Shown here piece after piece: positions 1-8,488 of a DNA stretch of 64,000 nucleotides (its first letter is position 1; every line of letters begins with the position of its first letter). Origin of the DNA: Hyphomicrobium sp. ghe19 (GTDB lineage: Bacteria; Pseudomonadota; Alphaproteobacteria; Rhizobiales; Hyphomicrobiaceae); assembly GCF_902712875.1 (NCBI RefSeq), contig NZ_LR743509.1, positions 1,054,001-1,118,000 on the forward strand. Reading direction: 5' to 3'. The translations under genes and the position numbers were made by a program. Under the pieces are notes generated by a model. The model was not told the DNA's origin, searched no databases, and saw nothing but the letters and a program-made list of their open reading frames with translations.

Positions 1-1671
1 GTGCCTATTTCGCTCGGCGTGCTGCTGGCGACGGGCATGAGTCTGTTTCAGACAATGCGCGGTTCGGAGCAGATCTACTTCGATGCGGCGACGACACTCT
101 TGTTCTTTTTGCTGATCGGCAGAGTGCTTGATGAACGCATGCGGATCAAGGCGCGCGGAGCGGCCGAGAACCTGATGGGGCTCAGGGCGACGAACGCGAC
201 ACTCGTCGCCCCGGATCAATCAACCAAGCTCGTGCTTGCGAGCACGCTCAAGCCGGGCATGATCATCGCCGTCGCCGCGGGCGAGCGCGTTGCTGGTGAC
301 GGGCAGGTGATCTCCGGCCAGAGCGATATCGACGAGAGTCTGATCAGCGGCGAAACGCGGCCGCGTGCCGTTTCCATCGGCGATAACGTTTATGCGGGGA
401 CGATCAATTGTGCCGGCACCCTGCGCGTGCGCATTACTGCCGCGGAAGACAGCACTCTCCTGAGCGAAATCGGCCGCTTGATGCTCAACGCCGAGCAAAG
501 CCGCGGTCGTTATGTCCGGCTTGCCGATCGCGCCTCGCAGATTTACGCGCCCGCAGTCCATGTGCTCGGACTGCTCACGTTCGCCGCATGGATGATGGTC
601 GGCGCACCGTGGGATCAATCTCTCACGCACGCGATCGCCGTTCTCATCATTACGTGCCCGTGCGCCTTGGCTCTCGCCGTGCCCGCCGTGCAGGTCGCTG
701 CGATGAGCCGTCTGTTCAGCAAAGGCGTAATTGTCAAAGCTCCTGACGGGCTCGAACGTCTCGCCGAAATCGATTGCGTCGTTTTCGACAAGACGGGAAC
801 TCTGACGACGGGAGAGTTGCGGCTCGAGACGAGCGATGGTGTCGATGTGACTTCACTGGGCCGGGCAGGGTCTATTGCAGGGATGAGCATGCATCCCTTC
901 GCGCAAGCGTTGGCCAAGGCTGCACGTGCGGAGGGCATTCAAACGCGCGCCGTTGAGGGCGTCGAAGAAGTTCCGGGTTCGGGGCTCGTCACGACGTCAA
1001 TGGGCTTCGAGGAGAAGGTCGGGTCGGCCGCCTGGGCCGGTGTCGAGGATCGCAACGCGTCGATCTGGTACGCGGCCGAATGCAAACCCGCTGTCGGCTT
1101 CAACTTCGTGGATGAACTACGGACGGACGCGGCCGCGTGCGTTTCTGAACTCCGGCGCGCAGGATATCTCGTTAGGTTGTTATCCGGAGACCGGCGCGCC
1201 GCCGTCGCGCAAACGGCTACGGCTTGCGGGATCAAGGATTGGACTGCCGAGGTTCGTCCAGACCAGAAGCTGGAGGCGATCGAAATCTTGAAGGCGCGAG
1301 GATACAAGACGCTGATGGTCGGCGACGGTCTCAACGATGCGCCGGCGCTTGCTGCCGGACATGCCTCGTTGTCACCGGCATCCGCCATCGACATCGCGCA
1401 GACAACGGCGGACGCCGTTTTTCAAGGCGAGGTTCTTCGGCCGGTCATAGAGACGCTGTCGGTCGCCAAGGCTGCACGCCGCTTAGCGTTGCAGAACTTT
1501 GCGATCGCAATTCTCTACAATTCGATTTTCGTGCCGCTCGCGATGGCGGGCTACGTGACGCCTTTGATTGCCGCGCTCGCCATGTCGGGATCGTCGATCA
1601 TGGTCACGGCAAACGCGCTTCGTCTTCGCACGAAGGCCTTGCGCCTTCCAAACGTCGGAGCATCGGCATGA
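1..1671 (+). CDS. ccoI: Copper-translocating P1B-type ATPase CcoI/FixI, 5'-truncated by window edge
   Basis: This is an integral membrane cation pump that supplies copper for assembly of cbb3-type cytochrome oxidase. The visible 556 residues hold the actuator-domain region, the metal-channel motif TCPCALALAVP (cysteines near 219 and 221), the phosphorylation motif DKTGTLT (Asp near 263), an HP motif (SMHPFA) in the nucleotide-binding domain and the hinge MVGDGLNDAPAL. Family members are about 700-800 residues, so the N-terminal metal-binding domain and first membrane helices lie before base 1. The GTG at base 1 is probably an internal codon. The stop overlaps the ccoS start (ATGA), which supports the cbb3-assembly role over general copper export. 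Confidence 0.93.
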   Translation: MPISLGVLLATGMSLFQTMRGSEQIYFDAATTLLFFLLIGRVLDERMRIKARGAAENLMGLRATNATLVAPDQSTKLVLASTLKPGMIIAVAAGERVAGDGQVISGQSDIDESLISGETRPRAVSIGDNVYAGTINCAGTLRVRITAAEDSTLLSEIGRLMLNAEQSRGRYVRLADRASQIYAPAVHVLGLLTFAAWMMVGAPWDQSLTHAIAVLIITCPCALALAVPAVQVAAMSRLFSKGVIVKAPDGLERLAEIDCVVFDKTGTLTTGELRLETSDGVDVTSLGRAGSIAGMSMHPFAQALAKAARAEGIQTRAVEGVEEVPGSGLVTTSMGFEEKVGSAAWAGVEDRNASIWYAAECKPAVGFNFVDELRTDAAACVSELRRAGYLVRLLSGDRRAAVAQTATACGIKDWTAEVRPDQKLEAIEILKARGYKTLMVGDGLNDAPALAAGHASLSPASAIDIAQTTADAVFQGEVLRPVIETLSVAKAARRLALQNFAIAILYNSIFVPLAMAGYVTPLIAALAMSGSSIMVTANALRLRTKALRLPNVGASA

Positions 1672-1853
1672 CGTCGCTTGCCTGGCTCATTCCCGCGGCG
1701 CTGACGCTCGGCATGATGGGGCTCGCCGCCTTCCTCTGGGCGCTTCGCAGCGGTCAATTCGACGATCTCGAAGGCGCCAAGTGGCGCGCGATCAGCGATG
1801 ATAACGATCGCATGGCGACGGAATCGGATCGGAGCCGAGCCGACGATGTTTAG
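1668..1853 (+). CDS. ccoS: Cbb3-type cytochrome oxidase assembly protein CcoS
   Basis: A 61-residue protein with one N-terminal membrane helix (about residues 3-27), followed by the typical CcoS segment ALRSGQFDDLEGAKWRAI. CcoS is needed for cofactor insertion into cbb3 oxidase and normally follows ccoI. Here its ATG overlaps the ccoI stop codon by four bases, which implies translational coupling. Its own stop falls inside the start region of the next gene, so three genes are packed without gaps. The length and the FDDLEG motif make the call firm. Confidence 0.9.
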   Translation: MTSLAWLIPAALTLGMMGLAAFLWALRSGQFDDLEGAKWRAISDDNDRMATESDRSRADDV

Positions 1854-2541
1854 CGAGAGCTTCGTCAGCGGTATTGCCGTCGGGCTTGCCAGCGCGTTCC
1901 ATTGCGGCGCGATGTGTGGTGGCATTGCCTGCGGAGCGAACCTGCTGCTCGGCGCGAAAACTTCCGGAGATAGAAATCTCAATCTCGTACTGATGCAGGC
2001 CGGGCGCATTTTGACTTACACGGCAATCGGTGCCGCGGCCGGAGCTTTCGGCGGTGATGTCCTGTCTCGTATGCCGATGCAGGGCCCGATCGTGCTGCAA
2101 TGGGCGGCGGGCGCGTCGCTGTTATGGATGGGGCTGGTGCTCGCCGGGCTGATGCCGAGGCTGGCCTTCATCGATCATGGCATGGAGGTTCTTGCATCCG
2201 GGGTAAACTCGCTGCTGCGTCCTGCCGGTCAGAGCCGATACTTAGCCCCCGTCATGCTCGGCGTCGTTTGGGGGCTCAATGCCTGTCCGATGGTTTACGG
2301 CGCGGCGTTGCTGGCAACTCTGACGCGCACGGGCGCGCAAGGCGCGACTTTCATGCTCGGTTTCGGCGCCGGCACCGTGCCGGCGGTAATCGCATCAGCT
2401 TACGGGATCTCATGGCTCAACCGGCGTGCAGGGGGCACGAAGCTCAATCTTTTGGCTGGTGGTACGCTCATGTCAGCCGGTGTCGCCATCGTCTACTTTC
2501 CGCAGCATTTCGCCAGTGTGCTGTGTGCGGTCAGCCGTTAG
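1846..2541 (+). CDS. TauE/SafE-type (DsbD-like) membrane protein of cbb3 oxidase cluster
   Basis: A 231-residue polytopic membrane protein with about six hydrophobic segments. Near its start is the cysteine-bearing motif HCGAMCGGIACG, typical of the COG2836 sulfite-exporter/DsbD_2-like proteins that sit beside ccoGHIS operons. The start at 1846 overlaps the ccoS stop; an upstream in-frame ATA start at 1798 would only add ccoS-overlapping residues. By position it probably acts in copper handling or cbb3 oxidase maturation, but the transported substrate cannot be read from the sequence. Its stop overlaps the stop of the convergent oxidoreductase gene. Confidence 0.8.
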   Translation: MFSESFVSGIAVGLASAFHCGAMCGGIACGANLLLGAKTSGDRNLNLVLMQAGRILTYTAIGAAAGAFGGDVLSRMPMQGPIVLQWAAGASLLWMGLVLAGLMPRLAFIDHGMEVLASGVNSLLRPAGQSRYLAPVMLGVVWGLNACPMVYGAALLATLTRTGAQGATFMLGFGAGTVPAVIASAYGISWLNRRAGGTKLNLLAGGTLMSAGVAIVYFPQHFASVLCAVSR

Positions 2542-3545
2542 AATTCCAGGCAGATCTTACCGAAGTGACGGGCCTCTTCTTGAAGCCGGAACGCATCGGC
2601 AATTTCCGCGAGGCTAAAGCTGCGGTCGATCACAGGGTGTATGCCTGTTGCGTCAAGTGCGCGTATGAATTCAATTTGCTCTCGCCTGCTGCCGACGATA
2701 AGGCCCTGGAGGCGCGCCTGCCTCGCCATAAGCAGGGCAGTCGGCACGTCGCCGGTGAGGCCGGTGAGCACACCGATCAACGCGATGTGTCCGCCGATTG
2801 CGACCGATGCGATGGATTGCGGTAGCGTGCCCGGGCCGCCGACTTCGACGATGTGATCGACGCCGCGCCCTCCCGTAAGTTCACGAACGCGCTCGCTCCA
2901 TTGCGGCACGGACTTGTAGTTGATCAGGTGATCGGCGCCGAGCGCGCGCGCGCGCTGAAGCTTCTCGTCGGAAGACGACGTGACGATCACCTCTGCGCCC
3001 ATCGCCTTGGCGATCTGCAGCGCGAAAACCGAGACGCCGCCGGTGCCCTGAACGAGAACGGTGTCTCCGGCTTTCAGATGGTAGTCGACCACGAGCGCGC
3101 GCCATGCCGACAGCCCGGCGGTTGTGAGTGTCGCCGCTTCGGCGTGGCTGTAGCCTTTCGGCACGTGGGTGAACCAGTTCGCCGGTCGAACGACGGCTTC
3201 CCGCGCATAGCCATCGATGCCGTCACCCGGGGTCGAGGCGAAATTGTCGACCGGAGGTGGGCCATCCTGCCAAAGAGGGAAAAAGCATGACACGACCTGG
3301 TCGCCGACTTTGAATTCCGTTACGCCTTCGCCAACGTCCTCGACGACGCCTGCGCCGTCGGACATCGGAATTCGTCCGTCGGCCGCCTTCCATTTTCCGG
3401 AAACGACGAGGTAGTCGTGATAGTTGAGTGAATTGGCATGAATGCGTACGCGGATTTCGCCAGGCCCGGCTTTCCCCGGATCCGGAAGATCGACGAGGGC
3501 AAGGTCGTTCAGTCCGCCGGGGCCGGTGATTTTGATCGCTTTCAT
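2538..3545 (-). CDS. Zinc-independent NAD(P)-dependent alcohol dehydrogenase / quinone oxidoreductase family
   Basis: A 335-residue medium-chain dehydrogenase/reductase. The N-terminal GroES-like domain contains GDQVVSCFFPLWQDG. The Rossmann domain begins at VLVQGTGGVSVFALQIAKAM and continues to the cofactor-selecting loop VTSSSDEK. The cysteine and histidine ligands of classical zinc alcohol dehydrogenases are absent, which points to the quinone-oxidoreductase branch. The substrate is unknown. The gene is monocistronic, transcribed toward the cbb3 cluster, and its stop overlaps that of the convergent neighbour by four bases. Confidence 0.85.
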   Translation of the reverse strand: MKAIKITGPGGLNDLALVDLPDPGKAGPGEIRVRIHANSLNYHDYLVVSGKWKAADGRIPMSDGAGVVEDVGEGVTEFKVGDQVVSCFFPLWQDGPPPVDNFASTPGDGIDGYAREAVVRPANWFTHVPKGYSHAEAATLTTAGLSAWRALVVDYHLKAGDTVLVQGTGGVSVFALQIAKAMGAEVIVTSSSDEKLQRARALGADHLINYKSVPQWSERVRELTGGRGVDHIVEVGGPGTLPQSIASVAIGGHIALIGVLTGLTGDVPTALLMARQARLQGLIVGSRREQIEFIRALDATGIHPVIDRSFSLAEIADAFRLQEEARHFGKICLEF

Positions 3546-3849
3546 TTCACATGTCCTGTCTTCTCATAAGCCGTCCGCTCGCGATCGCGCAGGCGCGTCG
3601 ATCTCTTATCGTATTGTGTCAAGTTGTCGAGCGCTCGGAGAATACGGCTTTAGGTTCGGGATGCGTTTTCCGGCGGGGCGGCCGGATGCAATGGATTAAA
3701 AAGCGAACTGTCAGCCGAGGATGGCCCCCGCGCGCAGGTTATCGCGCAGGTTATTCAGTGAGCCCGCCACAAATCGAATTTTTCACGAAATCGGCAGACT
3801 AAGCAGGGGATTGAAAAGGGCCGCGCGGTTTAGGCGGCCCCCCACGAGA
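3546..3849. other. 304-base intergenic region upstream of the oxidoreductase gene
   Basis: This gap holds the likely promoter of the minus-strand oxidoreductase and, at its right end, the terminator of the small gene at 3850-4119. Open frames across it are short and lack ribosome-binding sites. No convincing -35/-10 pair could be chosen by eye. Confidence 0.6.
3813..3841 (-). terminator. Rho-independent terminator after the 89-residue protein gene
   Basis: On the minus strand a GGGCCGC stem (3840-3834) pairs with GCGGCCC (3824-3818) and is followed by TTTT. It lies nine bases beyond the stop codon of the gene at 3850-4119. Confidence 0.65.
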
Positions 3850-4119
3850 TTAAGCGCCGATGCCAAGAGCGATCTGCCCGGATCGCGTCTCCACACTGTA
3901 AATCCCCAGGAACGTTTCGCCTTTGTGAACGCCTGTCGTTAGCCAGCCGTTGATCTCGAAAGTAAAACCCTCCGCCTGATCTTCGATGCGCGCAATCGTT
4001 GCGTCTGTCGCGTCACCCTCAAGAATGAAGTGAACCTGCTCGCTATCTGGATATGCCAATGCACACCGCAACGCAGGCTTATCGGGACCGTCGACGATCT
4101 TCAGCATTTTTCTGGTCAT
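3850..4119 (-). CDS. Small conserved-type hypothetical protein, 89 residues
   Basis: The family is not recognised. The chosen ATG at 4119 follows GGAG with eight bases of spacing; a longer frame up to 4155 has no such site. The product is soluble and compact, with no signal peptide or membrane helix, and has alternating hydrophobic strands (VHFILEG, FTFEINGWL, TFLGIYSV) that suggest a small beta-rich fold. A terminator follows the gene, so it appears to be an independent transcription unit. The good ribosome-binding site and terminator support a real gene. Confidence 0.6.
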   Translation of the reverse strand: MTRKMLKIVDGPDKPALRCALAYPDSEQVHFILEGDATDATIARIEDQAEGFTFEINGWLTTGVHKGETFLGIYSVETRSGQIALGIGA

Positions 4120-4213
4120 GACTGATACTCCGCAAAGAAAGCCGCACCTGTTCAACTGGATTTGTCAGCTGCGGTTCCTCGCAAGAGAGCGGTGCGACGG
4201 GGCCGCGCTTCTC

Positions 4214-5674
4214 TCAGCGGACTTCGGCAGCTGGCCGTCCTTCAAGCTCAGGCGATGCCGGCGGGGGACCGAACATGTTCTTTGCGCGACGGACCTTTCC
4301 GGATTCCTCGGGTAGAATGCGATCCACCAGTTCAATGTCGAAGTGGATGACATTCGCAAGACCCTCCGCCGTCACCGACTGTTGGATGTATTGTCGGAGC
4401 TTCTCGGCGGATAGCGTTTCGCCGGGCAAGGGTGCGGCGCGCAGAACGAACCGGTTAACGCCGGTCTGGAGAAATTGATGCTCGGCCAACCTCGTCTCGT
4501 TATGGAGGGCGAGAAGAAAAACGTAATACGGAAGATCGCGGATCTCGCCGTTGATGTTAACCCAGAATTGATCCTTCGATCGTCCTTGGACGGCCTTGAC
4601 GAGCGGCAGGAGACTTCCGCAATCGCACGGTGTCGCGCTGATTGTGACGAGATCGTCGATCTCATAGCGGATGATGGGCTGGGCCAAATTGTACAGGTTC
4701 GTGAGAAGCACCTTGCTTCCCTGCGTGCCGTTCGGAACGGGCTTGCCGTTTGCGTCGATGACTTCGAGGAACGCGAGTTCGTCGTTGAGGTGGCTTCCGT
4801 GGGTCGTTTGGCATCCGCAGGTGAGGGCCATGCATTCGGCCATGCTGTACACGTTCGTAATGTGTACTCCGAAGGCTTTTTCCACGCGTTGCGCGATGGG
4901 TTCGGGGAGCGGCTCGCTGATGTTCATCATTTGCTCGAGATCGCGGGGACCCTTCAGGCGGCCCGCTTGGAGCTCGCGCGTGATCGTCTCGAGCGAGCTC
5001 GTGTAGCCGGTGATGAAGTTCGGCTGAAATTCATTCAACTTCGCGACAAGCACGTCGGCCGGATCGAATACCGAGAGACGCTGCACCTTGAGGAAGCGGC
5101 GGGCGCGCTCGGGGAAATAATTGAAGAACGTACTGCTTGGATAGAACCCCGGCTTTTGCGTGATGATCGAGAAGCGCGCCGGATTGAACAGGCGCTGGAG
5201 GTGGGGCAGAAACCGCCGGCTCAATTTCTTGCCGCGTGCGAACTGGGCGGCAAAGGTCGTCAAAATCGCGGGCTTGTCTTGAACGATGATCGCCGGTTGG
5301 CCCTGGCTTCCCGAGGTATGACAGACGGCGAATTTGTCTTTGAAGTAGGCGCCGATATTGGCCGGGTCCAACATGAAGCGTTCAAGGTCGGCGCGGCGAA
5401 GATCGCGATCGGTGAAGATGTCGTCGAGGTTCGCCATCATCTCGACCTTCGTGAGGGTTGGAAGATCAGTAATGGCGCAGGTTCTCAGATCGATCCCCTG
5501 GAACTTCTTTCGATAATACGGGGAATTGTCATAGGCGTATTGCAACAAGTGACGGAACCGCTCTTCCTTGGCCTTTGCGCGGGCAGCGAGGTCGCCCGGA
5601 CGCGGGGGCAGGAGAGAACGGATAGCAAGCGCCAGCTTCAGTTGATCGTAAGCGGCGGCGAGAAATCCTCTCAT
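4214..5674 (-). CDS. PaaK/CapK-like adenylate-forming (phenylacetate-CoA ligase family) protein
   Basis: A 486-residue member of the phenylacetate-CoA ligase-like branch of ANL adenylating enzymes. It shows the phosphate-binding loop CHTSGSQGQPAIIV, the adenine/aryl pocket region NVYSMAECMALTCG, a C-rich segment CDCGSLLP, and the hinge-proximal YEIDDLV and GRSKDQFW. Such enzymes activate a carboxylic acid as an acyl-adenylate and usually transfer it to CoA. The acid substrate cannot be deduced, and no phenylacetate catabolic (paa) genes are nearby. The open frame starts at an ATG just inside a short intergenic stretch. Confidence 0.75.
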   Translation of the reverse strand: MRGFLAAAYDQLKLALAIRSLLPPRPGDLAARAKAKEERFRHLLQYAYDNSPYYRKKFQGIDLRTCAITDLPTLTKVEMMANLDDIFTDRDLRRADLERFMLDPANIGAYFKDKFAVCHTSGSQGQPAIIVQDKPAILTTFAAQFARGKKLSRRFLPHLQRLFNPARFSIITQKPGFYPSSTFFNYFPERARRFLKVQRLSVFDPADVLVAKLNEFQPNFITGYTSSLETITRELQAGRLKGPRDLEQMMNISEPLPEPIAQRVEKAFGVHITNVYSMAECMALTCGCQTTHGSHLNDELAFLEVIDANGKPVPNGTQGSKVLLTNLYNLAQPIIRYEIDDLVTISATPCDCGSLLPLVKAVQGRSKDQFWVNINGEIRDLPYYVFLLALHNETRLAEHQFLQTGVNRFVLRAAPLPGETLSAEKLRQYIQQSVTAEGLANVIHFDIELVDRILPEESGKVRRAKNMFGPPPASPELEGRPAAEVR

Positions 5675-5866
5675 ATGAGATATGCCTTCGAGATGGTTCC
5701 AGAGATCATTGATACGCGTCTAACCCGGGCGAAAAGCGGGCAACATTGTTTGTCAGGCGCTAATGGCCGGTAAATCGAAATGTCTGCTCCATCCTGATTA
5801 TTCAAGGATATTACTCCGATCTGTTTGGGTCGGGTTCTGTTGATTTTGAGATCGTTTTTTAGGCGC

Positions 5867-6532
5867 TCAGCCGGCGGTCGGCGGTCCTCCCGTGCGAAAA
5901 CCAGGGAGTGGGCCGGGTAGAGAAGCCTCCGCCTCGGCCTGAAGTTCCGCTTCATGGCGCTTCAGGTAAATGAAGATTGCGAGCATTATTCCAATTGCGA
6001 TCACGATCGCGACGACCCCGAGTGGCCCCTGAACCTCGTGAATGCTGCGTCCTAAGGTGTAGGCGGACAAACCGACGATGCTCGCCCAAACGAGGCCTCC
6101 GAGCGCGTTGGCCACAAGAAACCTCGGCCACGCCAAGCGATTGATGCCGGCCAATAAGGCTGCGAGGAACCGAAGAACGGCAAAAAAACGTCCGAAGAAT
6201 ACGACCTTGCCGCCGTGTTTCTGGAAAAGGAATTGACCGAGCTTTATGCGGCCTTCGGTCAAGCCGAGATAGGAGCCGAATTTCAAAACCAGCGGATAAC
6301 CGAATTCTCGGCCGATGAGATAGCCGATGTTGTCGCCGACGATCGCGCCGATGGTTGCCGCCGCTATGACCATGGCAATATTGCCATCGTGAGTTGCCGC
6401 ATAGATAGAGGCGATGATCAGCACCGCCTCGCCCGGCAACGGAATGCCCAAGCTTTCGAGACCGACGATGATGGCGACGGTCCAGATGCCGTACGTTTCA
6501 AAAAGATGATGCAACTCTGCTGGCGATATCAA
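5867..6532 (-). CDS. DedA family (SNARE-associated) membrane protein
   Basis: A 221-residue DedA/VTT-domain protein with about five membrane segments. It carries typical DedA landmarks: ESLGIPLPGEAVLI near the N-terminus, GDNIGYLIGREFG, and the FFGRFFAVLRFLAALLAG region with its conserved arginines. The family is linked to lipid scrambling or undecaprenyl-phosphate recycling and proton-motive-force maintenance. The start is TTG at 6532, supported by AAGGA seven bases upstream. The C-terminus ends in a short Gly/Pro-rich cytoplasmic tail. Confidence 0.85.
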   Translation of the reverse strand: MISPAELHHLFETYGIWTVAIIVGLESLGIPLPGEAVLIIASIYAATHDGNIAMVIAAATIGAIVGDNIGYLIGREFGYPLVLKFGSYLGLTEGRIKLGQFLFQKHGGKVVFFGRFFAVLRFLAALLAGINRLAWPRFLVANALGGLVWASIVGLSAYTLGRSIHEVQGPLGVVAIVIAIGIMLAIFIYLKRHEAELQAEAEASLPGPLPGFRTGGPPTAG

Positions 6533-6601
6533 TGGCCGTTCCTTTTTGGGGGGCTGGGCAAAAGGCCGTCGAGGTGAGTGGTCAGCTAATGGAGGATCAT
6601 T

Positions 6602-6952
6602 GTGCCGATAATCAAGACTGGGGGACCGCGGACGAGCGCTGCATCGGCGGAATACCGCACAGGCCGTGACGCGGGCGCACGACCGGCTACCTCAGGAACG
6701 CCCCCGCCTTCGCCTTCAACCAATTTGCCGAACATGAACAGCGTACTTTATTTCAGTGTGCGTCGCCTCGCATCGAAGCTGACGGTGGAACCTATTGAAG
6801 GTTATCGCCGTATTAACAAGTCATATGGACCTGTTTGGCCGATCAAAGAAGCGGTGCAACATGCTGTCAACCATTGCGGTAAATTGATCGGGCGGCGGTC
6901 TTGCGCATTTGGAACTCCGATTTCAGAAATAAAGAATGATCTGGGTGCCTAA
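6602..6952 (+). CDS. Doubtful 116-residue open frame with a good ribosome-binding site
   Basis: This frame begins at GTG 6602, six bases after GGAGG. The first third of the product is Ala/Pro/Ser/Thr-rich without hydrophobic structure; the rest is basic. It overlaps the start of the following hydrolase by 17 bases. The codon pattern is not clearly coding and the sequence is not recognised. Apart from this frame, the region 6533-6935 between the DedA gene and the hydrolase shows no other feature. Confidence 0.2.
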   Translation: MPIIKTGGPRTSAASAEYRTGRDAGARPATSGTPPPSPSTNLPNMNSVLYFSVRRLASKLTVEPIEGYRRINKSYGPVWPIKEAVQHAVNHCGKLIGRRSCAFGTPISEIKNDLGA

Positions 6953-7859
6953 AAAAGCATGGGCCGGACGGTCGATGTCGCGTCTTCCTGCTGGCATCGC
7001 CGGCGACGCGGCTTTTCGGCTCTTTTGCACGCCGGAATTGTCGTATTACCGCGCTGCCAACCATTTGCAGCTCGCGCAGCGTGCCCGGTTTCATTTGCGC
7101 AATGCCCACTGGCGCCGGATTGTGACCCCGGTCGCCGATATTCAAACCTATATCTTCGAGCCGGACCGCAGAGTTGCGTTGGGCACCGTGCTCGTCGTGC
7201 ACGGGTGGACCGGCGAAGCTTCATTTATGACGGCTCTTGCCGAGCCGATAAGGCGGGCGGGATATCGCGTCGTCCTGTTCGATCTGCCGGCGCATGGGCT
7301 CAGCAGCGAACGTTCGACCAATCTCATCGAATGTGCGCGAGCGACCGCAATCATTGGCCGCCAGTTCGGCCCGCTCAGCGCAATCGTTGCGCATTCGTTC
7401 GGCGGCATGATCTCGCTTGTTGCGGTCGAGGGGCAACGGCCGATGCCTCATGCCCTTGCGACGCCGCGTATCGTTCTCGTTGCCAGTCCGAATAGGCTTC
7501 CGGAAGTTACGGGTGAGTTTGCGGAGCGGTGGGGTCTCGATGGCGCGGGGCGGCGCGCGTTCGAGGCGCGGCTGGAGCGCATATCAGGGCGCTCGCTCAA
7601 CAGCTTCACCGTCGTCAAGCTTTTGCGGTCGACGGGGTGCGAAGCCCTTGTCGTGCATGACCGCGAGGATCACGAGGTTTCGTTTCGATGTGCCGAAGAG
7701 ATCGTTTCGGAAACTGATGGTGCGGAATTGCTGCCGTATGCGGGCTTCGGGCATCGCAATATCCTCTTTGCGCCGCCAGTCGCTCGAACGATCGTTTCGT
7801 ATTTGTCGAAGGCAGAGAGTAGCGCGCATCAAAGAATGCGTAGCGATCATGCCGCCTGA
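6936..7859 (+). CDS. Alpha/beta hydrolase
   Basis: A 307-residue alpha/beta-hydrolase fold protein. It shows the oxyanion-hole strand VLVVHGWTGEASFM, the nucleophile elbow VAHSFGGM (Ser in the A-H-S-F-G variant), an acidic residue in VHDREDHEVS and the catalytic histidine in YAGFGHRNIL. The substrate is unknown. Two starts are possible: ATG 6936 without a clear ribosome-binding site, or ATG 6975 after a weak GGACGG. The shorter form would be 294 residues. No signal peptide is apparent, so it is probably cytoplasmic. Confidence 0.8.
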   Translation: MIWVPKKAWAGRSMSRLPAGIAGDAAFRLFCTPELSYYRAANHLQLAQRARFHLRNAHWRRIVTPVADIQTYIFEPDRRVALGTVLVVHGWTGEASFMTALAEPIRRAGYRVVLFDLPAHGLSSERSTNLIECARATAIIGRQFGPLSAIVAHSFGGMISLVAVEGQRPMPHALATPRIVLVASPNRLPEVTGEFAERWGLDGAGRRAFEARLERISGRSLNSFTVVKLLRSTGCEALVVHDREDHEVSFRCAEEIVSETDGAELLPYAGFGHRNILFAPPVARTIVSYLSKAESSAHQRMRSDHAA

Positions 7860-7907
7860 CTATATCGGTGGTAGGAGAACCCCAATTATTCCGGCTTTTT
7901 CATCGCT

Positions 7908-7935
7908 TTGATCGTTTGGATTACATCTGTAATAT
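7908..7935 (+). promoter_or_regulatory. Possible sigma-70-type promoter for the molybdenum hydroxylase operon
   Basis: TTGATC (7908-7913) and TAATAT (7930-7935) are separated by 16 bases in an AT-rich patch about 90 bases before the 2Fe-2S subunit gene. The match to consensus is only moderate. Confidence 0.3.
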
Positions 7936-8024
7936 AAAAGTGTAAACTTGAGGGATGTCGCGCGGCATCGTGCGATTTCCGCCGGCAAGAAATGCCTTGA
8001 TCATTCAAAGGCAGGGAGCACGTG

Positions 8025-8477
8025 ATGATCTCTCTGAAAATCAACGGTCAGTCCAGAGACGTTGATACTTCCCCCGACACGCCTCTTCTGTGGGCGCTCC
8101 GCGATTTGCTTGGAATGACAGGCACGAAGTTCGGATGCGGCATCGCCCAGTGCGGAGCCTGCACCGTTCATGTCGACGGCGAGCCGGTGCGCTCGTGTCA
8201 GCTGCCGATCGGTTCCGTCGGCGGACGCGCGATTACGACAATCGAAGGCATCGGCGCGACGGGTGCCGGTGCCAAGGTTCAGAAGGCATGGCTGGATCTC
8301 GAGGTCATCCAGTGCGGATATTGCCAGTCCGGGCAGATCATGTCGGCGGCCGCACTGCTTGCCCATACGGCCAATCCCAGTGATGACGACATAGACGCGG
8401 CGATGGCTGGGAATATCTGCCGCTGCGGCACCTACGTCCGCATTCGCGCGGCGATCAAAAAAGCTGCAGCTGCATGA
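8025..8477 (+). CDS. iorA: (2Fe-2S)-binding subunit of a xanthine-dehydrogenase/isoquinoline oxidoreductase-type enzyme
   Basis: A 150-residue electron-transfer subunit. The plant-type ferredoxin domain carries [12 protein letters not shown], and the C-terminal helical [2Fe-2S] domain carries [11 protein letters not shown] and [12 protein letters not shown], so both clusters are present. It passes electrons from the molybdenum site in the next gene product toward the cytochrome c subunit. ATG 8025 is preceded by GGGAG with six bases of spacing; a GTG at 8022 is too close to that site. It begins a tight three-gene operon. The symbol follows the closest architecture (IorAB); the actual substrate is unknown. 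Confidence 0.9.
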   Translation: MISLKINGQSRDVDTSPDTPLLWALRDLLGMTGTKFGCGIAQCGACTVHVDGEPVRSCQLPIGSVGGRAITTIEGIGATGAGAKVQKAWLDLEVIQCGYCQSGQIMSAAALLAHTANPSDDDIDAAMAGNICRCGTYVRIRAAIKKAAAA

Positions 8478-8488
8478 CGGAGGTTCCT

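Noticed and set aside
4475..5773. 432-codon plus-strand frame opposite the PaaK-like gene
   Set aside because: It is antisense to a well-supported adenylating enzyme and has no family features of its own.
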